Part shown: positions 1 to 6,455 of the stretch, in pieces
How positions within the stretch are numbered: position 1 is the first letter of the stretch
Layout of the letters: every line of letters starts with the position of its first letter
DNA from: Oscillospiraceae bacterium
GTDB taxonomy: Bacteria; Bacillota; Clostridia; Oscillospirales; UBA929
Reading direction: 5' to 3'
Assembly (NCBI GenBank): GCA_009777685.1
Contig: WRLJ01000014.1
Location: forward strand, 1-14,960
Length of the DNA: 14,960 nt
Made by a program: the position numbers and the translations under genes
Notes under the pieces: model-generated
Told to the model about the DNA's origin: nothing
Database searches by the model: none
The model's input: the letters and a program-made list of their open reading frames with translations, nothing else

Positions 1-237
1 AGGGCGCGACGCCCTCGGCGCGCCGTGGGTGCGCACACGGTTTGGGTCGCGTTCCCCCCGGCGTGTGCGGCGGGGATGTTTTGCGGGACGCGGAGGGCCG
101 CGTCCCCTACAGGGTTTTCCACCCCGCCCATTCGTAGGGCGCGATGCCCACATCGCGCCGTGGTTCCCCATTTTGCGCGCCCAGGGAAACGGACGGACGC
201 ACACAGTGCGTCCCTACAGGGCATGAGGGAATCCCCC
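1..237. repeat. Cluster of GC-rich palindromic repeat modules
   Basis: This gene-free block is made of short inverted repeats joined by a linker. Visible hairpins are GGGACGCGG/CCGCGTCCC (85-93 with 98-106), GGCGCGATG/CATCGCGCC (138-146 with 151-159) and GGACGCAC/GTGCGTCC (195-202 with 206-213). A further GGGCGCGACG...CGGCGCGCC module lies at 2-23. The linker from about 104 to 139 starts CCCTACAGGGTTTT and ends GTAGGG. The same module types recur at 9127-9190, 10514-10790 and 14835-14960, some of them inverted. Short ORFs across this block have repeat-derived, low-complexity Arg/Pro/Ala composition and no ribosome binding site, so I do not call genes here. The family name is not known to me. 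Confidence 0.85.
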
Positions 238-250
238 GCAAAACCTTGCA

Positions 251-331
251 GGGGCGGCCGTCCCGGTCGCCCGCGGACGCCATATATGGCGTCCCTACAT
301 AGATGTCGTGTTTTAGGTTTTACATTGTACT
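251..331. repeat. Dispersed palindromic element, copy 1
   Basis: Positions 251-327 match 6193-6269 with only three mismatches over 77 bases. The unit contains GGGCGGCCG/CGGTCGCCC-type arms (252-272), the perfect 20-base palindrome GGACGCCATATATGGCGTCC (275-294) and an AT-rich tail ending TTTTACATTGTACT. The CATTGTACT end is also found at 10487-10495, at the edge of another repeat cluster, so it probably marks an element boundary. It resembles a short non-autonomous mobile element (MITE- or REP-like). No transposase is visible in the window. Confidence 0.8.
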
Positions 332-368
332 GCATAAGGGCTTCCCGGCCGCGGCGCAATCTCTCTCT

Positions 369-396
369 TGCGAAAATCCGCAAAACTTGATACACT
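369..396 (+). promoter_or_regulatory. Candidate promoter of the topoisomerase-yitT-lipoprotein-ackA run
   Basis: TTGCGA (369-374) and TACACT (391-396) are separated by 16 bases, with a TG one base before the -10 (extended -10). A ribosome binding site, AAGGAAGGA (411-419), follows, then the ATG at 434. An overlapping TATAAC at 396-401 could be an alternative -10. It is read by eye only. Confidence 0.45.
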
Positions 397-433
397 ATAA
401 CCACCTGCGCAAGGAAGGACGCGAACGCCGGAT

Positions 434-2653
434 ATGGACACGAAAAAACCCCGCAGGGCAAGCGGAAAATCCGCGCCCGAAGGCCTCTTGGCCGAAATCA
501 TCCGCCAGCCGATCACCGAAACCCTGGAAAAAAATTTCATGCCCTACGCCATGAGCGTCATCGTCTCCCGCGCCATTCCGGAGATCGACGGCTTTAAGCC
601 CTCGCACCGCAAGCTGCTGTACACGATGTATAAAATGGGCCTGCTGACCGGCGCGCGCACCAAGAGCGCCAACGTGGTGGGCCAGACCATGCGCCTCAAC
701 CCCCACGGCGAGGGCGCGATCTATGAGACGCTGGTGCGCCTGACGCGCGCCAACGAGTCCCTGCTGCACCCGCTCATTGACTCCAAGGGCAATTTCGGCA
801 AGGTGTACAGCCGCGATATCGTCTGCGCCGCCTCGCGCTACACCGAGGTCAGGCTCGCCGCCCTGTGCGAGGAGCTGTTCCGCGATATCGAACACGACAC
901 GGTGGATTTCTCCGACAACTACGACAACACCATGCGGGAGCCGGACCTGCTGCCCACGACGTTCCCGAACGTGCTGGTCAGCGCCAATCAGGGCATCGCG
1001 GTGGGCATGGCCTCGCAGATGTGCGGCTTTAACCTCACGGAGGTCTGCCGCGCGGCGATCGCGTATTTGAGGAATCCCGACTGTGACCTGCTGGACACGA
1101 TGCCCGCGCCGGATTTCCCGACCGGCGGCGAGATCATCTACGACGCGGACGCCATGCGCCGGATTTACGAGACGGGGCGCGGCTCCTTCAAGGTGCGCGC
1201 GCGCTGGCGGTACGACAAGGCCGAGAACATCATCGAAATCACGGAGATCCCCTACTCCACCACGCTGGAGGCCGTGCTGGAGGCCGCCGCCAAGCTCATC
1301 CGCGACGGAAAGCTCAAGGAAATCTCCGATATGCGCGACGAGACGGACAAGTCCGGCCTGAAGCTGGCCGTTGATCTGCGGCGCGGCACGGACCCCGACA
1401 AGCTGATGCAAAAGCTGTTCAAAATGACCCCGCTGTGCGACAGCTTTTCCTGCAACTTCAACATCCTGATTGCCGGCTCCCCGCGCGTCATGGGCGTGCG
1501 GGAGATTCTGGAGGAATGGTGCGCCTGGCGCGTAGAGTGCCTGCGGCGGCGAACGCACTTTGATTTGGCGCGTCTCCGGGAGCGGCTGCATCTGCTGAAG
1601 GGGCTGGCCAAAATCCTGCTCGATATCGACAAGGCCATCCGCATCATCCGCGAAACCGAAGAGGAGGCCGAGGTCGTTCCGAACCTGATGATCGGCTTCG
1701 GCATCGACGAGGCGCAGGCCGACTATGTCGCCGACATCCGTCTTCGCAACATCAACCGCCAGTACATTCTGCGCCGCACGGAGGAAATTTCCGCCCTGGA
1801 GTCGGAAATCGCCGAATTGGAAAGCGTGCTGGCGGACAAACTGAAAATATACGCCCTCATGGTCCGCCAGCTGGAGTCCGTGGCCAAAAAATACGGCGTG
1901 CCCCGCCGCACCCTGCTGGCGCACGACCACGCCGAATACCAGCCCGAGCAGCACATCGAGGACTATCCGGTCCATGTGTTCATCAGCCGCGAGGGGTATC
2001 TGAAAAAAATCACGCCCCAGTCCCTGCGTATGAGCGGCGAGCACAAGAACAAGGACGGCGACGGGCCTTCGCGCTCCTTTTCGGCCTCCAACAAGGACGA
2101 GATGCTGTTTCTGACACAGCGGCAGCAATGCTACAAGGCCCGCCTGCACGAGTTTGACGATACGAAGGCCAGCCTGCTGGGCGACTATCTGCCCGGAAAG
2201 CTGGACTTTGACGACGGCGAGCAGGTGCTGTTCAGCGTCCGGCCCGGCGACTACTCCGGCTCGCTCCTGCTGTTCTTCGCCAACGGCAAGGCCGCGCGCG
2301 TGGAGCTGTCCGCCTACGCCACGCTGTCCAACCGCCGCAAGCTGCAAAACGCCTTTTCCGGCGTCTCGCCGCCGGTGGCGGCGTTCCATCTGACGGAGGA
2401 GACGGAGATGGAGGTGACCGCCTCGGACGGCCGCGTTCTGGTCTTCCACACCGCCGCGCTGGCCCCGAAGACCACACGCTCCGCGCAGGGCGTGGCGGTG
2501 ATGAGCCTGAAGCCCCGGAGCCGCGTGACGGGCGTCCGGCCCCTGTCCGAGAGCGGTCTGGGCAATCTGACGCGGTACCGTGTCCGCAACATCCCCGCCG
2601 CGGGCGCGCCGCTGCGGCCGGAGGACGCCGGGGAAGTACAGCTGACTTTGTAG
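434..2653 (+). CDS. Type IIA DNA topoisomerase subunit A (ParC/GyrA-like, second-copy clostridial type)
   Basis: This 739-residue protein is the DNA breakage-reunion subunit of a type IIA topoisomerase. It would work as A2B2 with an ATPase GyrB/ParE-like subunit, probably encoded just upstream of the window. The N-terminal winged-helix/tower region holds the active-site tyrosine Y136 in AASRYTE (usual form AAMRYTE), and the conserved NPHGEGAIYE and GIAVGMA blocks are clear. A coiled region lies at about residues 365-490 and a beta-propeller-like C-terminus follows. The GyrA box (QRRGGKG type) is not visible and the protein is shorter than typical GyrA (over 800 residues), which favours a decatenating topoisomerase IV-like role. 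The residue equivalent to E. coli GyrA Ser83 is Gly94, and Asp87 is Glu98. The start has AAGGAAGGA 14 bases upstream. The next gene begins 10 bases after the stop, so they are probably co-transcribed. Gyrase is excluded only by inference. Confidence 0.93.
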   Translation: MDTKKPRRASGKSAPEGLLAEIIRQPITETLEKNFMPYAMSVIVSRAIPEIDGFKPSHRKLLYTMYKMGLLTGARTKSANVVGQTMRLNPHGEGAIYETLVRLTRANESLLHPLIDSKGNFGKVYSRDIVCAASRYTEVRLAALCEELFRDIEHDTVDFSDNYDNTMREPDLLPTTFPNVLVSANQGIAVGMASQMCGFNLTEVCRAAIAYLRNPDCDLLDTMPAPDFPTGGEIIYDADAMRRIYETGRGSFKVRARWRYDKAENIIEITEIPYSTTLEAVLEAAAKLIRDGKLKEISDMRDETDKSGLKLAVDLRRGTDPDKLMQKLFKMTPLCDSFSCNFNILIAGSPRVMGVREILEEWCAWRVECLRRRTHFDLARLRERLHLLKGLAKILLDIDKAIRIIRETEEEAEVVPNLMIGFGIDEAQADYVADIRLRNINRQYILRRTEEISALESEIAELESVLADKLKIYALMVRQLESVAKKYGVPRRTLLAHDHAEYQPEQHIEDYPVHVFISREGYLKKITPQSLRMSGEHKNKDGDGPSRSFSASNKDEMLFLTQRQQCYKARLHEFDDTKASLLGDYLPGKLDFDDGEQVLFSVRPGDYSGSLLLFFANGKAARVELSAYATLSNRRKLQNAFSGVSPPVAAFHLTEETEMEVTASDGRVLVFHTAALAPKTTRSAQGVAVMSLKPRSRVTGVRPLSESGLGNLTRYRVRNIPAAGAPLRPEDAGEVQLTL

Positions 2654-2663
2654 GAAGGTGCTT

Positions 2664-3527
2664 ATGAAACAAACCCTTCGCACGACGATATGGCAGGCGC
2701 TTTTTACCCTGATCGGGAGCTTTTTCTACGCGCTTTCCGTCAATCTGTTTTTAGAGCCGAATCACATCGTCACGGGCGGGCTGACCGGTGTGGCGATCCT
2801 GATTCACCACTATCTTCCGCGGGTGGGGATCGGCCTGATGTTCATTTTGATGAACGTGCCGCTGTTTGTGGTCAGCTGGCGCGTGGTGGGACGCCGTTTC
2901 ATGCTGCTGAGCCTGCTGGGGATGGGCGCGGCGGCGGTGTTCATCGACCTCACCTCCTGGGTCCGGCCCGTGGAGACCGAGCCGCTGATGGCCGCGATGG
3001 CCGGCGGCCTGATGATGGGCGCGGGTTTGGGGCTGGTGTTCCGCCAGGGCGCGTCGACCGGAGGCAGTGATGTCGTGGCGCGGCTGATCCGCCGCCGCCG
3101 CCCGTATTTGCGCATGGGCGTTATCATCCTGATGGTGGACGCCGTCGTCATCGCGGCGTCTATGCTCGTGTTCCGGAGCATCAACGCGGGTCTGCACGCG
3201 ATTCTGGCGATCTATCTGTCCAGCCGGGCCGTCGACCTGCTGCTGTACGGCACGGACGCGGGCCGCGTGGTCTATATCATTTCCGACAAAAACGACGAGA
3301 TCGCCGAGGCCGTCCGGCAAACGCTGCAGCGCGGCGTAACCTATCTGTCCGGCGAAGGCTCGTACACCGGCCGTCCGCGCAAGGTGATTCTCTGCGCCGT
3401 CAAGCGCCAGCAGGTCCCGACGCTGAAAAAGCTGGTCAAAGAGGTCGACCCGCAGGCGTTCATCATCCTCACCGCCGCGCACGAGGTGCTGGGCGAGGGC
3501 TTTGATGAACTGAGAATTGAGAGCTAG
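2664..3527 (+). CDS. YitT family membrane protein (DUF161 + DUF2179)
   Basis: The ATG at 2664 is preferred because AGGAAGG (2652-2658) sits 5 bases upstream. A GTG at 2658 would overlap that site. The 287-residue product has an N-terminal membrane part with about five or six hydrophobic segments (roughly residues 10-30, 45-70, 78-95, 107-127, 150-170, 175-195). It carries the family signature NLFLEPNHIVTGGLTG and the GASTGGSDVVARL loop. The soluble C-terminal DUF2179 domain (about 200-280) includes GRVVYIISDKNDEIAEAV and RGVTYLSGEGSYTGRPRKV, both typical of YitT proteins. The family is widespread in Firmicutes, and its transport or signalling role is not established. It lies between the topoisomerase gene and the lipoprotein gene in one tight run. 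Confidence 0.93.
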   Translation: MKQTLRTTIWQALFTLIGSFFYALSVNLFLEPNHIVTGGLTGVAILIHHYLPRVGIGLMFILMNVPLFVVSWRVVGRRFMLLSLLGMGAAAVFIDLTSWVRPVETEPLMAAMAGGLMMGAGLGLVFRQGASTGGSDVVARLIRRRRPYLRMGVIILMVDAVVIAASMLVFRSINAGLHAILAIYLSSRAVDLLLYGTDAGRVVYIISDKNDEIAEAVRQTLQRGVTYLSGEGSYTGRPRKVILCAVKRQQVPTLKKLVKEVDPQAFIILTAAHEVLGEGFDELRIES

Positions 3528-3551
3528 GCCGCGCGGCGGCGGAAGCGGGAG

Positions 3552-4808
3552 GTGGAGGCCATACCATCGGACAGCCTGAAACGTCTGGCGCGCCGCGCCC
3601 TGACGGCGGTGTGCCTGTTTGCCCTGACGGGGTGCGAGAGTATGCTCAACCGCTCCCTGTATGTCGCCGTGCCGCATGTCGAGCAGACGGCGCAGTATGA
3701 CACGGACAGCGTGGAGGTCTCCGACTACGCCATGCTGCTGCGGGTCCTGCGGGAGCAGGTGCGCGCCGGCGCGGAGCAGGTGACGCTGCGCTTTTCCAGC
3801 TACGAGGGCGACGTGGAGGCGGCGGTCGCCGAGGCGGTCGGAGAGCTGGTCTATGACGACGCCTACGGGCAGTTTGTCGAGGCCTCGCTGATCCCCGATA
3901 TCCGGGACAAGCTGGTGACGGTCAATATCCGCTACCGCCGGGGCCGCCCGCGCGAGCAGATCGACGCCCTGCGCAACGTGTCCAGCTCCGGCGGCCTGCA
4001 AACCGAGCTGCGAACGATTCTGTTCACGTTCTCTCCCTACGCCGCGCTGGAGCTGCGCTACGGGGCGCCGGAAGACCTGGATCCGGCGGAGATGCTGGAG
4101 GCGATTTATCTGCGCACCCCGCTGTACGCGCTGGGCTTTCCGCGCGTGACGAGTACATTTTACCGCGGCAGCCGCGGCGCGTCTGTGATTTTGGAGCTGG
4201 AGCTGGAGTTCGCCGCGGACGCGGACACGCTGACCGACCGCTCCGCGGAGGCGGGCCGGAGGATCGGCGAATTGGCCGGGCTGGCCGATCCGGAGCTGGA
4301 CGCGCCCGAGCTGGCCCTGCAATTGTACGATATCGTGTGCGGTTACATCGAATATGATCACCAGGAAGCGGAACAGGCCGCCGCGGCGGAGGCCGACCGG
4401 CTGGCGCGCCCGTACTCCATGCTGGGCGCGATGCTGGACGGCAGGGCGGTGGGCGAGGGCTACGCGCTGGCCTACAAGGCTCTCTGCGACGAATTCCAAA
4501 TCCCCTGCGAGGTGGTGACCGGCTGGCTGGGGGGCAATGTCCACGCATGGAACATCCTCCAGCTGGACGGCGAGTGGTACATGGCCGACGCCGCCGCGGA
4601 CAGCCAGAGCGGGCAAGACGACCGCGCCCGTTTTCTCGGCACCGACGAGGCCTGGCTCGACGCCCGCTATACCTGGGACGCCGCGCGCTATCCCGCCTGT
4701 GATTCCGCCGCCCTCACATACGACCTCATTTCCGGGCGTCTCCGCGTCCCGGACCCCGACCCCGGGCCCGGCCCCGAGCCTGACACTAACCCTGACCCCG
4801 GCCCGTAA
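3552..4808 (+). CDS. Lipoprotein with transglutaminase-like domain lacking the catalytic Cys
   Basis: This is a 418-residue exported protein read from a GTG start, with GGAAG/GGGAGG just upstream. The N-terminus has Lys/Arg residues, a hydrophobic stretch and the lipobox LTGC (Cys28), so it is probably anchored outside the membrane as a lipoprotein. Residues about 60-250 resemble the two alpha/beta modules often found before bacterial transglutaminase-like domains. Residues about 270-350 form a transglutaminase/cysteine-protease-like core: GRAVGEGYALAYKAL, then GNVHAWNILQLDGEWYMAD. His331 and Asp346 of the expected triad are present. The cysteine expected in the VC(Q/E)GYA motif is Gly301, codon GGC at 4452-4454. 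The C-terminus is a Pro/Asp/Gly-rich tail (about 399-418). It probably acts as a non-catalytic, possibly wall- or peptide-binding, domain protein (inference). The first GTG is the only good start candidate. Confidence 0.82.
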   Translation: MEAIPSDSLKRLARRALTAVCLFALTGCESMLNRSLYVAVPHVEQTAQYDTDSVEVSDYAMLLRVLREQVRAGAEQVTLRFSSYEGDVEAAVAEAVGELVYDDAYGQFVEASLIPDIRDKLVTVNIRYRRGRPREQIDALRNVSSSGGLQTELRTILFTFSPYAALELRYGAPEDLDPAEMLEAIYLRTPLYALGFPRVTSTFYRGSRGASVILELELEFAADADTLTDRSAEAGRRIGELAGLADPELDAPELALQLYDIVCGYIEYDHQEAEQAAAAEADRLARPYSMLGAMLDGRAVGEGYALAYKALCDEFQIPCEVVTGWLGGNVHAWNILQLDGEWYMADAAADSQSGQDDRARFLGTDEAWLDARYTWDAARYPACDSAALTYDLISGRLRVPDPDPGPGPEPDTNPDPGP

Positions 4809-4864
4809 TTTGAGCGCCCTCTAACCGTCTAATCCTCTAAATATCAACAGGGAGGTTTTCACCT

Positions 4865-6061
4865 ATGAAAATCCTGGTCATCAACGCCGGCAGTTCCTCG
4901 CTGAAGTACCAATTGTTCGACATGGAGCATGAAACCGTGCTGGCCAAGGGCCTGTGCGAACGCATCGGGCTGGACGGGCACGTCCGGCAGACCGCGCCCG
5001 GCAGGCCCGATTACGACGCCGAGCGCCCCATGCCGGACCACGAAAGCGCCATCCGTGTGCTGACCGAGCTGCTGACCGCGCCGGAGATCGGCGTGCTGGG
5101 CGGCATGAACGAAATTTCCGCCGTCGGCCACCGCGTGGTCCACGGGGGCGAGGCGTTCAACGGCAGCGTGCTGATTGACGAGAAGGTGCTGGCCGCCGTC
5201 GAGGAGTGCGTACCCCTCGCGCCGCTGCACAATCCGCCGAATCTGGTGGGCATCGCGGCGTGCCGCGCGATTCTGGGCGACGTGCCGCAGGCGGCCGTGT
5301 TTGACACCGCCTTCCACCAGACCATGCCGGACAAGGCGTTCATCTACGCCCTGCCCTACGAGTATTACGAGACGATGAAGATCCGGCGCTACGGCTTCCA
5401 CGGGACCTCGCACCTGTACGTCTCGCGCCGGGCGGCGGAGCTGCTGGACCGGCCCCTGGAGGAGCTGAAGCTCATCACCTGCCACATGGGCAACGGCACG
5501 TCCGTCACGGCGGTGGACGGCGGGCGGAGCGTGGACACCTCAATGGGCTTCACGCCGCTGGAGGGCGTCCCGATGGGCACGCGCTGCGGCAGCATCGACC
5601 CCGCCATCATCGAGTATCTGGCGACCCAGCACGGGATGGAAATCGCGGAAATCAACAGCGCGATGAACAAGAAGTCCGGCGTGCTGGGCATCTCCGGGGT
5701 ATCCTCCGACTTCCGCGACCTGGACGCCGCCGCCGACGGCGGCAACCGCCGGGCGCAGCTGGCCATCGACGTGTTTGCCTATGACGTCCGCAAGTACATC
5801 GGCGCCTACGCCGCCGCGATGGGCGGCTGCGACGCGCTGATCTTCACCGCCGGAATCGGCGAGAACAACGCGCGGATGCGCGCGCGGATCGCGGCGGGCC
5901 TGGACTTCATGGGCCTGCGGCTCGACCCCGCCCGCAACGGCGCGCGGGAGACGGTCATCTCCGCGGACGGCAGCCCGGGCCAAATCCTGGTGATCCCCAC
6001 CAACGAGGAACTGGTCATCGCCCGGGACTGCGCGGCGCTGGTCGGTTCGTGTTTGCGGTGA
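4865..6061 (+). CDS. ackA: Acetate kinase
   Basis: The 398-residue product catalyses acetyl phosphate + ADP to acetate + ATP, the energy-yielding last step of acetate fermentation in the cytosol. Length and motifs match the family end to end: NAGSSSLKYQLF at the start, GHRVVHGGE, the RYGFHGTSH loop, HMGNGTSVTAVDGG, GVPMGTRCGSIDPA, and FTAGIGENNARMR near the C-terminus. Residues matching the known catalytic set of the Methanosarcina enzyme are N7, R90, H179, R240 and E381. The ribosome binding site AGGGAGG (4849-4855) lies 9 bases before the ATG. No phosphotransacetylase gene (pta) is adjacent, although the two often pair. It is the last gene of the 434-6061 run, 56 bases after the lipoprotein gene, so it may also have its own promoter. 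Confidence 0.97.
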   Translation: MKILVINAGSSSLKYQLFDMEHETVLAKGLCERIGLDGHVRQTAPGRPDYDAERPMPDHESAIRVLTELLTAPEIGVLGGMNEISAVGHRVVHGGEAFNGSVLIDEKVLAAVEECVPLAPLHNPPNLVGIAACRAILGDVPQAAVFDTAFHQTMPDKAFIYALPYEYYETMKIRRYGFHGTSHLYVSRRAAELLDRPLEELKLITCHMGNGTSVTAVDGGRSVDTSMGFTPLEGVPMGTRCGSIDPAIIEYLATQHGMEIAEINSAMNKKSGVLGISGVSSDFRDLDAAADGGNRRAQLAIDVFAYDVRKYIGAYAAAMGGCDALIFTAGIGENNARMRARIAAGLDFMGLRLDPARNGARETVISADGSPGQILVIPTNEELVIARDCAALVGSCLR

Positions 6062-6108
6062 AAATGGGAATATGATGCGCTGATACGCCGAGGTTATGAT
6101 ATTACAAA

Positions 6109-6136
6109 GTACGGCAAGGGCGTGCCCCCGCCGTAC
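6109..6136. repeat. Stem-loop after ackA
   Basis: GTACGGC (6109-6115) pairs with GCCGTAC (6130-6136), and inside it GGGC (6118-6121) pairs with GCCC (6124-6127). It begins 48 bases past the ackA stop. There is no T-run after it, so it is not a standard intrinsic terminator. It may be another intergenic repeat module or an mRNA 3'-end stabilising structure. Confidence 0.5.
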
Positions 6137-6155
6137 CGCAGGGCATAAACCCCGT

Positions 6156-6270
6156 AGTACAATGTACAATCTAAAGGTTTGCACCGGTTGTGGGGGCGAC
6201 CGTCCCGGTCGCCCGCGGACGCCATATATGGCGTCCCTACACAGATGTCATGTTTTAGGTTTTACATTGC
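6156..6270. repeat. Dispersed palindromic element, copy 2, with imperfect terminal inverted repeats
   Basis: The core 6193-6269 repeats 251-327 with three mismatches. The left end, starting GTACAATGTA at about 6157, is an imperfect inverted copy of the right end (TTTTAGGTTTTACATTGCAG, 6253-6272), roughly 15 of 21 positions by eye. The inside holds GGGCGACCG/CGGTCGCCC arms (6194-6214) and the 20-base palindrome GGACGCCATATATGGCGTCC (6217-6236). The arrangement of about 115 bases with inverted ends is MITE-like. Confidence 0.65.
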
Positions 6271-6304
6271 AGTAGGGGCGGTGCGGGAACTTTGTCAAGC
6301 CTCA

Positions 6305-6372
6305 GTCGGCTTCGCCGACAGCTCCTTGCCTTCGGCGGCAGACGTCTGCCGCCGAAGGCATAGGAAAGGAGC
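6305..6372. repeat. Long perfect palindrome with satellite hairpin
   Basis: GTCGGC/GCCGAC (6305-6319) forms a small hairpin with a TTC loop. It is followed by a perfect 32-base palindrome at 6328-6359. Its stem is extended by GCTCCTT (6321-6327) pairing with AAGGAGC (6366-6372) across a six-base bulge. The element lies between ackA and the rhaB promoter. The CAGTCGGCTTCGCCGACAGC-type start resembles dispersed repeats I recall from gut Ruminococcaceae genomes; that recollection was not checked. A transcriptional terminator role for the upstream genes is possible, but no T-run follows directly. Confidence 0.7.
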
Positions 6373-6393
6373 CTTTTGGGACGCCCAGCCCTC

Positions 6394-6422
6394 TTGCCCC
6401 GCCCGCTCCCCTATGGTATGAT
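6394..6422 (+). promoter_or_regulatory. Candidate promoter of rhaBA
   Basis: TTGCCC (6394-6399) and TATGAT (6417-6422) are 17 bases apart, with TGG directly before the -10 (extended -10). The ribosome binding site AGGGAGG (6442-6448) and the TTG start at 6456 follow. It sits just after the palindromic elements. I saw no clear catabolite-repression (cre) site or regulator operator. Confidence 0.55.
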
Positions 6423-6455
6423 AATCCCAAGCGACCGGCACAGGGAGGTGCGGCC

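Noticed and set aside
25..390. Short open frames within the first repeat block
   Set aside because: They run through palindromic repeats, lack ribosome binding sites and resemble no protein family. The same applies to frames at 10457-10806 and 6179-6573.
395..2683. Very long open frame on the minus strand (762 codons)
   Set aside because: It is the antisense shadow of the topoisomerase gene, created by high GC codon use; it has Gln/Arg/Ala/Val-rich sequence and no recognisable family.
4452..4454. Possible recoding (selenocysteine or similar) at the missing catalytic cysteine
   Set aside because: The codon is GGC, an ordinary glycine codon, not TGA, so recoding is not indicated.
2751..4616. 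621-codon minus-strand open frame
   Set aside because: It spans parts of two clear plus-strand genes and their gap, with low-complexity His/Arg/Gln-rich translation; a GC-driven shadow.
6109..6136. Intrinsic terminator for ackA
   Set aside because: The stem is convincing but no T-run follows, so it is recorded only as a stem-loop.
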